Assembly: GCA_016617855.1 (NCBI GenBank)
Contig: JAECUM010016761.1
Span: forward strand, 42,471 to 106,470
DNA length: 64,000 nt
Direction: 5' to 3'
From: Megalonaias nervosa
Taxonomy: Eukaryota; Mollusca; Bivalvia; Unionida; Unionidae
The translations under genes were made by a program, and so were the position numbers. The notes below the pieces were generated by a model that searched no databases, was not told the origin of the DNA, and worked only from the letters and a program-made list of their open reading frames with translations. Each line of letters opens with the position of its first letter. Position 1 is the first letter of the stretch. This document shows positions 36,935-48,039 of this stretch, piece by piece.

Positions 36935-39217
36935 TTAATCGTTGAACCATCCATTAACGCTCCACACATGAAACTTCAACATAGTGGTGTGTTGATCTAC
37001 CGCAATGATATCATTACCGCCAGGGAATTCTTTACGTGGATCGATATAATTTCTCCAGCGAGGATCATCAACAAAGTCTGATTTAGGCCACACAGGATAA
37101 ATAAGTGTATAGTCTGATCTTGTTGTGTTGTTTTTGTTGTCTGAGGTTAATGATGCACCGAAACTCTTGTAGATAATTTTAATCTTTTCAATGATGTTCT
37201 TGACGGTTAATTTATTAGACCAGATTCTCACCTCAAAGATGCTTTGCCAGTTACTAAGTAAATTATTATAATCACGAGCGAGTTCTGGATCATCGATCAT
37301 GTTCTTGATACGCATGCGAAGATCTGATCCTGATATCGGTATTGTTGTTGCATCAAGAAACGTTGCTTCTTCAGATACGATATCTGGTAAATTCAACGCG
37401 ATTATAAACTTTCTTATCATCGTTAGTTTCTCCTTGGGGCTTATTTTATCTGATCGAAATACTTCTTTTGCAGTCGCACAGCCGTTATTAAATTTATCGA
37501 CAATAATTCGCTGAGCTCGCTTTAGCTGTGTTGAGTTTCTATGTAGATATTCTATTTGCTCAGCTGGCAATAAACCAACATCGCATTGAAACATGTAACT
37601 AAGGAATGATTTCTTGGCCTGATATGATTCTAGATTCGCATGTGGATCGTATTTGTAATACCGAGGAGAGTTCCCATAGATGATTTTCTCATAGATAATT
37701 TCATCATTATTAGATGATTCATCATCAGATGATTTCATCATCACGGATTGTTTTATTCGATCACCTATCGATGTTTTTAGAAATTCATCGACGTTAGGAT
37801 CATTATCATAGATGATTTTATTAGATGATTTATCAGTATTATTTTTTCTCATCCACGTTTCATAATCATCTACAGGCGGCTCTATTATTACATAGCCGGT
37901 ATTTCTCATCGCATTAACCAATCTTGGTGTAAAGTAGATAATGGAATTATTCTCGTCGATAATGTCACTGATATAAGCGTATCCAAATCCAGTCTGTAGA
38001 TCTTCAGCGTTTGGAATTCTATATAATTTTGTGTCGTTATCTATCAGTCTTTCGCGATCCACGATAACCTTTTCGATACCTTCGCGATATACCGGTAGTT
38101 TACAAGCGCGTCGTTTTCTCGTTGATGAATAATGAATTTCATTGACACAGCGGAATCTATGGATCGCCTGCTTGGTCGCTTCAACAGATCCTAATTCTTC
38201 CGAGAACACGTGCATAGTCTTGAATCGATCATCAACGATGCTAACTCCGGCTTCAAGAGTATGATTGCTGATAACAACATCAATATCATCGAATGCGTGA
38301 TTGATACCGCTGAAGTCTGATTTCTTCTGAGCAGGGTCTGTATCAGCATGATAATATCTCACACGATATCCTAGATGCTGAATGAGTTTAGCTAGATTCT
38401 CAACAGAGTAATCAGTCCTTTGTTTATTATGCGTGAAAATGGCGATTTTATCATTAGTGATTTTAGATTTTAATCGTTCTAGAAGCGAGTGTAAATTATT
38501 CTTGTGAGAATGTTCGATATAAAATTTCTTATCATGATCAGGTTTGTAATCATTAATGATAAATTTCATCGATGAGCGTCCTAGTTTATCACGGAATAAT
38601 ATTAGATCGTCATCGTTAGCATCTGCGTCGAGAATTATTAATCGCTTACATATCGTTACCAATCCTAAAAATTTATTCCATCGCTCTTTGCTATGTTTGG
38701 CTGAGCGGAATTGTTGTCTGCGGATTCCATGCCATTCATCAACAATAATTACATCTGGAACTCCACGGATTCTATGTAGAGATTCCCATTGTACAACAAC
38801 TCGACGAGGAACTCCAGGATTAAATGTAATACAGCCATCGATGTCCATGTAGGATTCAATATTATTATCGGATTTGATTTTCTCGGTAAGTGTCTTTCTG
38901 TATGATAAGGCGAGCGCGGATTGATCATCTCTTAATGATTTCCATGCTGATTCAGATTTTCCCATCCCACATGCAGAACCATCGATGTAGTCAGAGTCAG
39001 GTATTACTTTACAACCTGGTCCTGATTCGTGGGTTGGTAATGCTGTGTATGTGTATTCGGCGTTTCTAGTTGTTATATGCCCAGGATAACGAAATCTACG
39101 TCGCGCATTAATCAGATACCTCAGATATTTTTTTTTTGTTTTGTTTGACATCGTTAGATGTTTCAGCAGAGATGATTTTATCATCTGATGATTTATTATC
39201 TGATGATTTATTATCAT
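36935..39217 (-). CDS. UL9-type SF2 helicase, right copy
   Basis: The mirror of 31284-33566, 760 residues, open. The one amino-acid difference noticed is Asp for Cys in SIG(D)RIKQ at about residue 497. All helicase motifs are intact. Near identity over 760 codons, against visible change in the small flanking genes, fits purifying selection or gene conversion on the helicase. Confidence 0.75.
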   Translation of the reverse strand: MIINHQIINHQMIKSSLLKHLTMSNKTKKKYLRYLINARRRFRYPGHITTRNAEYTYTALPTHESGPGCKVIPDSDYIDGSACGMGKSESAWKSLRDDQSALALSYRKTLTEKIKSDNNIESYMDIDGCITFNPGVPRRVVVQWESLHRIRGVPDVIIVDEWHGIRRQQFRSAKHSKERWNKFLGLVTICKRLIILDADANDDDLILFRDKLGRSSMKFIINDYKPDHDKKFYIEHSHKNNLHSLLERLKSKITNDKIAIFTHNKQRTDYSVENLAKLIQHLGYRVRYYHADTDPAQKKSDFSGINHAFDDIDVVISNHTLEAGVSIVDDRFKTMHVFSEELGSVEATKQAIHRFRCVNEIHYSSTRKRRACKLPVYREGIEKVIVDRERLIDNDTKLYRIPNAEDLQTGFGYAYISDIIDENNSIIYFTPRLVNAMRNTGYVIIEPPVDDYETWMRKNNTDKSSNKIIYDNDPNVDEFLKTSIGDRIKQSVMMKSSDDESSNNDEIIYEKIIYGNSPRYYKYDPHANLESYQAKKSFLSYMFQCDVGLLPAEQIEYLHRNSTQLKRAQRIIVDKFNNGCATAKEVFRSDKISPKEKLTMIRKFIIALNLPDIVSEEATFLDATTIPISGSDLRMRIKNMIDDPELARDYNNLLSNWQSIFEVRIWSNKLTVKNIIEKIKIIYKSFGASLTSDNKNNTTRSDYTLIYPVWPKSDFVDDPRWRNYIDPRKEFPGGNDIIAVDQHTTMLKFHVWSVNGWFND

Positions 39218-40195
39218 CTATCGGCAGGTATATTTGTTTTCCAGTTGATCTAGGACAGCAGATTGAATAATTATCATCGTTGATATACACGAGACAGTTA
39301 TCGCATTTTTCTTCGATATAACCGCGTATCTCATTATATCCGTGTCTGCGTTCACAGATGTTACATCTATGGCCTGGTTCTCTTGATATAGTAAATCTAT
39401 TTCCTGATACATTAACAACACTGATAAGCTGATCGGGTCTGCCAGTAAGTATCGTAGATATCCTAGCGATATCTGCGGGGGGGGGGGGATTGCATCACAA
39501 ATGATTATATCATTGGCTGTATCATGCATGTCAGTTTTAATCTCAACGCGATGAGGTTGAATACAAGTTGGGCAGACGAGTAATTCACTTGCAGAGAGAC
39601 TCTGAAGATGATTATTATGTGAAATTAGTTTTTTACATAGCGTTTGTTTGCCCGGATTGTGAGACCGTGTGTTATTCAACTTGATGCTATGAAGACCAGC
39701 TTGTCGATCAACCTTCCAGTCAGGATTCTTTTCATTACCTGCACGATCAGTTAAATATCGTTGCTGATCGAATGTTACTGGCGTTGATTTACATAGAACA
39801 TGATAACCACTGTTAGTTTCGAACAAGAACACTTTTTCACGATCGCACGAACATAACGTAGCGAAATAATCGATAATATCATCAGTGTTGATTCGTACGT
39901 CTGTTGCTTGTATGTCTATGCGATCGCTATGTAGATACTTAATTACCCCACGCACGTATTTTGTGTCGAGATCAAACACTGGATATCTAAGCCTGAATTT
40001 GGGAATTATTTCGGTCACCGAAGACTCATTAATAAAATTATTAGCGAATCTGTCAAAATCATCGTCATCTGAGAATACGTGGAATTTATTGAACTGCTGA
40101 ATAATTATTCCCTGCTCGTAGATATCATCATAATTATCAGATTCACGAAACCTATTGAAACTCTCGATGGCTTCATATTTTGTATTATAAAACAT
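39108..40195 (-). pseudogene. AEP-type primase, right copy, frameshifted at a G-tract
   Basis: The mirror of the left primase. The catalytic part (DLD, SGYH, VDRQ) is intact, but the homopolymer at 39477-39488 has 12 rather than 13 bases, so the frame leaves the zinc-ribbon sequence and runs through an unrelated reading to a stop at 39218. The correct-frame C-terminus (YINDDNYSICC...) is still readable at 39108-39290. It could be a real mutation, a sequencing or assembly error at the homopolymer, or a switchable tract. Confidence 0.7.
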
Positions 40196-40342
40196 AACAT
40201 CTTGTAACGAATTATTTTCATTTGGAATTATATTATTATTATATAGTGATGTGGGTTGTATTTTTTCTGTCAAGTCTATAATAATATTATATACAGAATA
40301 TACTTCTAATTAAAATTTAATTATATTATTATATTATATACA

Positions 40343-40702
40343 ATGCCATTTCAGACAGGACCTAATAATTGTTCTTGGATAGTTCAAGGATCAACTCGGA
40401 CATGTGGAAAATCATGTCGAGAAGAATACTGCGCCCATCACAGCCACATTCTAAGAAAAGGTTCAGGAGGAACTAGACCGTGTTTGCGCTGCGGTAATGG
40501 AGTGCGGAGAAAGATACAAATCTGCACAGCGTGTGGCGGCAATAGATATAGAGTGATGTTACTTTATTATGATAAAAGAAACCCAAAGTACATGACTCAC
40601 AAAGAAAAACCACCAACAGCAGAGGACTATGTGGCTCAGTACTTGTTAAGAGACTCTGTCTCTAAAGATGTTCATGAAGAAACCCCTGAGGTGGCATCTT
40701 AG
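40343..40702 (+). CDS. Zinc-finger protein 2 of the palindrome, right copy
   Basis: The mirror of 29798-30157; 119 residues with all Cys and His ligands kept. The one difference noticed is Arg for Gly in GVR(R)KIQ. Divergent from the right primase. Confidence 0.8.
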   Translation: MPFQTGPNNCSWIVQGSTRTCGKSCREEYCAHHSHILRKGSGGTRPCLRCGNGVRRKIQICTACGGNRYRVMLLYYDKRNPKYMTHKEKPPTAEDYVAQYLLRDSVSKDVHEETPEVAS

Positions 40703-40768
40703 AATCAAATAATATGAAGATCGCAACACAATCATGATATTATTAATCTGAGGCTTCGTTAGCATGAT

Positions 40769-40820
40769 GGGGAAACACCACATTCATTATTATTTTATTA
40801 GGAAAATGTGGTGTTTCCCC
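40769..40820. terminator. Right-arm hairpin between convergent genes
   Basis: GGGGAAACACCACATT (40769-40784) with its complement at 40805-40820; the mirror of 29680-29731. Confidence 0.7.
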
Positions 40821-40908
40821 ATTCAATGATATAGGTTAATCTTAGATGATTTTATCATCAGATGATTTCATCATCTTGGGTTTGTTATCTGATGAAGAAT
40901 CATCACAA

Positions 40909-41382
40909 TCATATTGATTTATTGTATATTTTTTTTTTCAGTCTTGCGATATATTCTTGAGGGGTGCATTTTAATTTTTTACAGATCTTATTTATTCGCT
41001 CTGCTTCCTCGATCATCTTTAGTTTTTCTTTTTCCTGTATTGCTTGTTGTTCTCGTTGATTTATAATTTTTTGATCTTCTTCAAGATCAATCACTGCAGG
41101 AAGTACTTTGAAGTATTTATGTAAATATTCACGCGCGGTTGGAGGATTATCCTTGATAAAACCCCGCCGTGGAATTCTGTGTTGGTAATAATGTACTAAT
41201 GCGCTGTATCTGTTACCGCCACATTTGGAGCATATAACAGCACGAGATGCTAATCCGCATTTGATACAGATTTGCAATCCTGGAGATTTTTTCACGAGCC
41301 GATTATGCTTGGCGCAGTATTCTCCGCGACATCGTTTATTGCAGACTGTAGAAGTCTTTAACAACCACACACAGTTGTTCAT
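40909..41382 (-). CDS. Zinc-finger protein 1 of the palindrome, right copy
   Basis: The mirror of 29118-29591; 157 residues, all zinc ligands kept. Differences: Asn for Ile at 15 and Lys for Asn in YLH(K)YFKV. Confidence 0.8.
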   Translation of the reverse strand: MNNCVWLLKTSTVCNKRCRGEYCAKHNRLVKKSPGLQICIKCGLASRAVICSKCGGNRYSALVHYYQHRIPRRGFIKDNPPTAREYLHKYFKVLPAVIDLEEDQKIINQREQQAIQEKEKLKMIEEAERINKICKKLKCTPQEYIARLKKKIYNKSI

Positions 41383-41461
41383 TATAATATGTTCATTTGT
41401 TTAATTGTTGAAAACCCCTTGTATCTTATTTCTGTATCGGCGAGTCAACGATAAATGCACT

Positions 41462-41636
41462 AGCAGCAGAGAGGGTGAACAGACCTTTTGGAAAATGAAC
41501 ATATTTGCCTGAAAATGAAATATATTTTTATGCTTACAAAATCCGCCCCCTGACCAGATTGTAAGATAATTACTATCTTTCAATCCGGGCAAACATGCGT
41601 GAATTCCATGTTGTAGGGTTCACCCTCTCTGCTGCT
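41462..41636. repeat. Right terminal module of the palindrome
   Basis: The inverse of 28864-29038: inner motif AGCAGCAGAGAGGGTGAAC at 41462, outer motif ending GCTGCT at 41636. Followed by TGAATA. Confidence 0.9.
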
Positions 41637-41692
41637 TGAATATTTAAACCTGAAGGAGTGTGGTATGTATTTTCATAGTAGCTGACATCTGG

Positions 41693-41875
41693 CCTGTATA
41701 CTGTATGCTGTGAGATCTCTGTAACTCAGTAACCATACCGGTCAGGATCATTAAAAGTACATATTTTGTTTCACACTAAGTATTTTAAATGTATTAGGTA
41801 CTTTTAGCCCCATATAATGACACCAACCTTAAAATTGATTCAGTTACAGAGATCTCACAGCATACAGTATACAGG
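41693..41875. repeat. Perfect 34 bp inverted repeat (MITE-like)
   Basis: 41693-41726 (starting CCTGTATACTGTATGCTGTG) and 41842-41875 are perfect inverse complements around a 115 bp AT-rich spacer. It lies 50 bp outside the palindromic element. No target duplication seen. A small foldback element or MITE is likely. Confidence 0.7.
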
Positions 41876-42429
41876 GATTATGATACAACAGTGCACTTTG
41901 AAGACAGTATGGACAAAGAATTTGTTTACATAACAATAGATAGATTTCATTGCATTTTATATCAGGTTTGTGGCTTCGTTTCTTGGGGCCTCTGAATATC
42001 TCCACTCCAAAAACAAGCTTGTATATACAAGTTTATTCAGCCGACAATGCTGCAAAAAAAAAAAAAAAATGCCAGATGGTATATTTTGCCACAAGCAATG
42101 AAACAAATCATAATTTGTGTTGTTGGCAAAGCCATGCGCAATTCCTGAATAAACTGTTTCAATATTATTTTCATACTTTTAAGAAGAAAAAGCTTTCCAC
42201 GTACAAGAAAAATATGAAACTTCAGGACCCATGCCACGATCATATTATTATTCATATGCAATCTCTTCCCCAAAATGATCATAAACTTTTTACATTTGTT
42301 TCATACTTTGACTTGAGAAATTTTTTCGTGTATGAGAAAAATACATGTATATTAAATACTGGGAGCCAAACCACGATCATATTATATCCGAATTCATGCT
42401 GTAATGAGCATGCTATAGTGGGGTCACAC

Positions 42430-42860
42430 TGTCTCAGGTATCCTGAAGTGTGTGTGTGTGTGTGTGTGTGTGTGCGTTTGTAAAAGGCGCGAAACAGGGA
42501 CATCAGTGTGAATACACACCAATAGACCGGGGATACACCTCGAAACGGGGACGTCCCCGTTTTATAATGTCGGCTTAAATGGAATGCCAAGGCCTTATTT
42601 AATGATACAAACCTTAAAATAAATGTGTCTGAGCATATCCCCGTTTTGGTGGTATTTTTTCACATCATGCTATACACAACAATACACACGTCCCACTCGA
42701 CTCAAAACTCGTGTGTATCAGTCGGAGAATTGCATCCCGTTTACGCGGTAAAAATTCACACTTTTTTGCTGTCGGCTTGCGCACTTTGCTTCCGAATTAC
42801 TCACCGAAGATGGGATCAAGAAGAGCTAACAGGATTTAAATCATTTATGTAAACATAGAC
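42430..42860 (+). repeat. Interspersed repeat with internal (GT)n and CCCCGTTTT blocks, copy 1
   Basis: Contains (GT)n at 42448-42474, then GGGACATCAGTGTGAATACA, GGGGACGTCCCCGTTTT and an ACACACGTCC segment. The same order of blocks occurs at 45185-45560, so both are copies of one unnamed repeat family in which the microsatellite is a built-in part. Confidence 0.55.
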
Positions 42861-43216
42861 AAATATATATGATATAGTTTCTATTTTAACACAGAGGGCA
42901 ATATCGATATACATGTTTATTAATGGGTAGTCCAACGTTCATAACACATTTCGCAAAATTAGATCGGGAACGCAAGAAAACAGAATATAATGTTTCATGC
43001 AGATATTATGCACGATTTTTTACGATGGGCAAGAGATTCTAGCAATTCATCAGCGCTTGTATATTTTATTGTATATTTTATCTCCTATTTAACTCTGAGC
43101 CATACACATTTGGATAAGAAATACACTGGAAAATATCAACATAGATTTTAATTCATTCAAATGTGGTTAGAAGCATAATAACGAACAGTCTGCATGGTAA
43201 ACAAATCATAAAACGA

Positions 43217-43508
43217 CCGCTCCGGTGGCCTAGTGGTTAGAGCGTCCGCCTCGGATGCGGGAGGTCGTGGGTTCGATCCCCAGCCGAGTCACAAAAAAAT
43301 GGTACTAACAGCTGCCTCGCTAGGCGCAGCATTAAGAGGTTAGTGTTAGGACTGATCAGCCTGGTGTCAGGATAATGTGACCGGGTGGGACATCATCCTA
43401 CATGTCTGCGGCATGATGCCCCAGTGCTAGACACTACTATAAACTATAGACATCGTAGCGATATGACTGAAAACTTGTTAAAAGTCACGATTAAAAAAAA
43501 AAAAAAAA
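43217..43508 (+). mobile_element. tRNA-derived SINE, full length
   Basis: A tRNA-like head at 43219-43290 with A-box GTGGCCTAGTGGTTAGAGCG and B-box GGTTCGATCCC. The acceptor stem is mismatched, so it is not a working tRNA gene. The body contains TAACACTAACCTCTT-type sequence (on the complement), GACATCATCCTACATGTCTG and GATGCCCCAGTGCTAGACA; a poly(A) tail ends near 43508. Three more copies lie inverted at 57010-58870. Confidence 0.8.
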
Positions 43509-43818
43509 CTCAATCCAATCCAAAACATAAAACCATTTCTGTCCTCCAATTAACCGCATTAGAGTTAAATCGGACAAGTTAAGCTTGAGCCAATAGGAAA
43601 TAAAAAGAACTTTTGTAAGTACTTGTACATGGCACCAGTCACGACGCTGAAAATACAAGTTTTCATGCTCATATTTAGTGTGTCTCGATGTATCATAAAT
43701 GTGCATGCTGACTGAAGTATAAATAATGTGAAACAAAACAATCAGATAAATTTTGTTTGATTCAGAGGTAAATTTTCAAATATTTCTCATTCTTTCCTCG
43801 TTTAGTCAATATCTTTTT

Positions 43819-43822
<4 letters not shown>

Positions 43823-43873
<51 letters not shown>
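43823..43873. repeat. (TC)n microsatellite
   Basis: About 25 CT/TC units without interruption. Confidence 0.95.
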
Positions 43874-43878
<5 letters not shown>

Positions 43879-44269
43879 GTTACTTCTGTCTGTCGTTCTT
43901 CCTTCTTGCCAGCTTCATTTCTTTCTGGCCGTAAGTCCCTTGTTTTCCCTTCTTTCTAAGGACCCGATGATAACAGTCGTCAATTTTTCTCTAATCAGTC
44001 AATGACCACAAATACGCAACATTAAATTCACAACTGACTTCACAAAGCGAAAGGCAGAACATTCATATTGCTACATGCAAGAGGTCTCTTTAGTGAACGA
44101 ATGAAACAAACTATAATAATTTTCCTCTGATTAATGCATGACCACCAATATTACAACTACACATTTACATCACAACTTCACAGCTGCCTACCTACCTCAC
44201 AACTGCATTGTTTCTCCTTATTACATTTCCATAATGTAGCGCCGGTACTTAACTACCATAAAATGCAAA

Positions 44270-44580
44270 TCACAACTCAAACACCAAATACCGGGAACTA
44301 TTTTTCCTACGCTACCCTAAGTCAGTCAAATCATGATTTTAAGCCTCATTTCGCCTGTAACTCTACACCATATTTACCATCATAACAAGAATAAAAGGCG
44401 TCTCCAGATAACGGGACAGTCCCTTCTCAAGCATTCCATTGTACGATTTACCAGTCTCTATCATGAATACTGCACATGGAGTCACACAATCAGATTTTAA
44501 TAGGGACTATTTCGCTCAGGACACTTTTGCGGCTCTGACCTGAACTCACTAAAACTAAACCATGCCATCATAAAAAAATA
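44270..44580 (+). repeat. Interspersed repeat R1, copy 1
   Basis: Contains CCGGGAACTATTTTTCCTAC, CAGATTTTAATAGGGACTAT and GACCTGAACTCACTAAAACT, in the same order as 58010-58310. Non-coding, family unknown. Confidence 0.55.
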
Positions 44581-45184
44581 AATTTTTGGTGTATTTCATA
44601 TCGAAGAGATCTTATCATGCATTGGCTTATTAATGAAGGGGATTCCATTAAAGTGGAAAAATTTTGTACACCAAAGTTAAAAATGTGTTCTTTTGTGGGA
44701 CATTTTAAATTCTAAACCGTAGTATTGCCAATAAAATTAATTTAACTGAAGATTGGCATTTAAATCTTTGATTATTTCATTTTAGAAAAAGGGACACATT
44801 CTCTGTATTTTTCACACAACTCTGACAATTCAACTTTTCAAACTCCTGGACGTACATTTTTACTTATATATACAACAAACATATAAAAATTCAACATGAT
44901 AATTTTAATTTAGTTTGTTAATATGGGTGGGAACTATGTGCAGGAGGTGAGATTACTGCAGTATTTAGATTGAATTGATTTCTATTTAGAATCAAAATAC
45001 ATACTTATTGAATGTCCCCTATTTGATTGTATAATTTCTAACACTGTGCATATGTGTGTGTCCCCATTCTAATGGCAAAGATTCTCAATCAGTGTTTCTT
45101 GGAAATCAACCATAAATCAATTAGAAATGACATGTATATATCAAATGCATAGTAAAATAGATCTTTAACTCTCATAATTTGTTA

Positions 45185-45248
45185 AAATAAAACTGTCCCC
45201 GTTTTGATGGTAAAAATCGTATGTCCCCGTTTTGTGGGTTTTACAAGA

Positions 45249-45286
<38 letters not shown>

Positions 45287-45560
45287 ACGTTTTGTATTTG
45301 GTGTAAACCGAGGACATTCATGAGATTACACACCGACATACCAAGGGGACACCTCCAACCAAGGACGTCCTCAATTGGAAAAATGGTTAAATCCTGCTTC
45401 TACCAACCATGTTAGCATAGAATAATGTAAAGTCATGATTTGAAAGAAGGTCCCCGTTTACATGCTTGGTGCTTCTTTGCGATTGTAGAGTGCATCTTTC
45501 CTTTAAAGTTGGCGATACACACGTCCGAAACCATGTCCTCGATTGCCCAGTAGAAAACTT
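45185..45560 (+). repeat. Interspersed repeat with (GT)n, copy 2
   Basis: TGTCCCCGTTTTGATGG, a 35-base (GT)n at 45251-45285, TTTGGTGTAAACCGAGGACA, a GGGGACACCTCCAA block and CACACGTCCGAAACC. Block order matches 42430-42860. Confidence 0.55.
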
Positions 45561-47129
45561 GTGAAGAGAGTTTTGCTATCATATTACACGTTTCAAAAAA
45601 GTATTATCTCCCTTTAAATCCAAGCATCAAATACCGATAATATAGCTAAACTATAAGAAGAATTGCTGGTACATATATTTTATTAATATTTCATGCATGT
45701 GAGACAATAGGGAGGGGAAACTTACGATACATTCATGCTATACAAGTCCAATACAGGGAAATAAATCTACGACATGTCGTATGTAAGAAGTACATAAACT
45801 GCTATTGGAAGTAAGCATGAGTTCCTTGTAGAGCTGCACCGAAATTGGATAATTATCCAAAGTCATCTGTAAAGTTAAAATGTCCTATTTGCAGCTAGGT
45901 TTTACACACGTAAAATATTGAAAAGACTTCCTTGATATGCAAAATTTATTTTATGATTATTAAATTAACTGTATGTGCCCCTATTTCATAATTTTCCTAC
46001 TTAGTGTTCAAACAGGAGAGAACAGATGTGAATGTAGTAAAGATCCCGTTAAGGTGATATCGAATTATCATGAACCAAATTTGGAAGTTACATGCATAGA
46101 ACTTCAGTAAATATATGGCAAGATAAATATAGTATCTAGAGGTCAAACATTTATCATCAAGATGATCAGTCCCAAACTGAAACATTTAACTACAGCAATA
46201 TGTTTTTCATTATCGCGCTTTTAAGACCTGCAACTACACATGCAAGCAATCATAAACTGTTGAATGCATTCAATGTTCTTTTGAATGAATGTACTTACTT
46301 CAGCTGGTGATTTGATGACTTTGATTTACATATCATGAATTGTGTTTGTATCCATAGTTCTGTTGTAAACGAAATCTTATTAAAGCAAGACACAAAATGT
46401 AAACACCAGGCATCAGTCTATATTGTTTTCCCAAATTTAAAGAGGTTTTTAACAATAGCCAAAGTGCTCAGGATGTTCTACTGGACCAGCTTGTATTTGT
46501 AGCTTAAAAGAACTTTTATTTAGTGCTGCATTAGACTGTAATATTCCTTACTCATATAGTCTTGTTTCAATAAGTTTTACACAGAAGGCGATGTGGGAAA
46601 AAAAAATGTTTGAAACTTACAATCAATGATACAAAACAACCTTTAAGAGGTTCCTTGAATTAGCAAATGTATAAATTAAGTGATTTGGAAAGTGAAACGT
46701 ACGAGTGTTGTACCATTAAAGTGTATTCTTTTTCATTAATGGCGCCAAAACAATAAAATAGGATAAAGTGTTTGGAAATATGTATTAGAAAATTATCCCC
46801 ATCCACTAACTCTATGCATATATGTGCTCTCATAGAACAGTTTCAACTCTGTACTTCACTTCTGGAATTAATTAACTTTATAGCTGTTTAGGAGATTTCA
46901 ATTTAATTAAAATAGATAAGTTGTGTTGTTCTTGTTGTTTTTAGTATATCATTATTCTTTTGTGTTGAGGTTGATATAAAACACTACACAGATTACAACA
47001 GAAATAATGATGTGTGCATGCTCGATTTATTCAGCCAAAGTGACTTGAAAAATACAAAGTCTCCGTTAAATACACAATATGGTTAACACAAACATTCATT
47101 TCTATTGTCAACATTAAATCTGCACATGC

Positions 47130-47130
<1 letters not shown>
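45561..47130. other. Non-coding host DNA
   Basis: AT-rich; no gene or RNA recognised. Confidence 0.45.

Positions 47131-47131
<1 letters not shown>

Positions 47132-47169
<38 letters not shown>
47132..47169. repeat. (GA)n microsatellite
   Basis: About 19 GA units. Confidence 0.95.
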
Positions 47170-47174
<5 letters not shown>

Positions 47175-47279
47175 CGTACACATATTATGCAATGAAGATA
47201 TTACTCTAGTTTGTCAAAAATCAAATAGTCATTGCCAATAAGGTCAGTTTCCTGCCATAAACACTTAAATCCAGCCAAA

Positions 47280-47470
47280 TCGCATGATCTCCAAAGTGGT
47301 GGATTACTTCAAAGCATGTTATGTCATACTAGAATTTAATTGCAGGACAATCAGTCAATAAATTGATCGGTCAGTTAATAACAAGAAGATATATATTCAA
47401 ATAATAATTTAATTGCTGTAAAAGAACAGTAGTAGACGAAACGCTTATGGAGTTTACAGTTACTTAATAC
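47280..47470 (+). repeat. Interspersed repeat R2, copy 1
   Basis: TCTCCAAAGTGGTGGAT, CAGGACAATCAGTCAAT, ATATATTCAAATAAT and AGTTTACAGTTACTTAAT follow in the same order at 58475-58690. In that second copy R1 and R2 lie about 170 bp apart; here they are 2.7 kb apart. Confidence 0.6.
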
Positions 47471-48039
47471 TAGTATGTATTAGGAAGCATCCATATCTAA
47501 CACAGTATTTCATTTTGTTCTATGACAAAATTAGTGATATAGTTATCGTACATGAGACTCCTATCCGAATCTAGACGTGTTATAATACAAGTTGAACAAA
47601 ACTACTTTTCAGCATCGTAAAAATATCAGTTTTCTGTATCCTTGTCTAACAGAGCAGTGGATTAATTTCCGATAATTAAACCTTTACTTCTTAATTTTAT
47701 TTTTTATTTTAATAATTTTATTAATTATAAAAATTCCTGATATTCATGCAGAATGTTGGTGTCAGTTTTGAATTTCAGATCTTGTCAGTTACACTACATT
47801 GGGTGCAGTATATTTTGGGATTTCGCTAAGAACAAAAGGAAAACATAAACAAAGGTGCAAATTGACCAGCTGTATAAAATGCTGAGAGCAAAACCATTCA
47901 GAAAATGCATTTTTATTATTACACTATTAACTTCAAGAGTTGACATCCTTTTTATATTTTTTGCCGGTACGCTGATATTGTGAACGCACTATATAGCTGG
48001 CATTTATTCCACTCACGGTCATGACGTAATTCTGAACGA

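Larger units (their letters stand above)
28865..41636. mobile_element. 12.8 kb palindromic element with Polinton-type TIRs, primase and UL9-like helicase
   Basis: Ends are GCAGCAGAGAGGGTGAACCC and its inverse, nearly the Polinton B terminus. Flanking TGAATA at 28859-28864 and 41637-41642 is the target duplication (5 or 6 bp, since the left A is shared with the TIR). The two arms are inverted copies with only scattered substitutions and one visible 1-base length difference. Genes per arm: two zinc-finger proteins, a primase, a helicase and two unknown proteins; a further small zinc ribbon lies in the centre. No integrase, polymerase, ATPase or capsid gene is seen, so movement must have used a Polinton integrase in trans (inference). 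I know of no named element class with this organisation. Confidence 0.88.
35587..41636 (-). repeat. Right arm of the palindrome (6050 bp)
   Basis: The inverted copy of 28864-34914. About a dozen amino-acid differences are visible across six genes, plus one base fewer in the G12 tract at 39477-39488. The arm is otherwise collinear to its last base at the terminal motif. Confidence 0.95.

Noticed and set aside
36935..39217. Counting the right-arm genes as independent paralogues
   Set aside because: They are inverted copies of the left arm with near identity over 6 kb including non-coding DNA, so they are arms of one palindrome.
42037..42590. Open frames around the (GT)n repeat and in AT-rich host DNA, including one of 177 codons at 41950-42483
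   Set aside because: They depend on the microsatellite or a poly(A) run and show no domain or codon structure.
43219..43290. A tRNA gene with CGG anticodon-like loop
   Set aside because: The acceptor stem has mismatches, a SINE body and poly(A) follow, and inverted relatives lie at 57010-58870; it is the head of a SINE.
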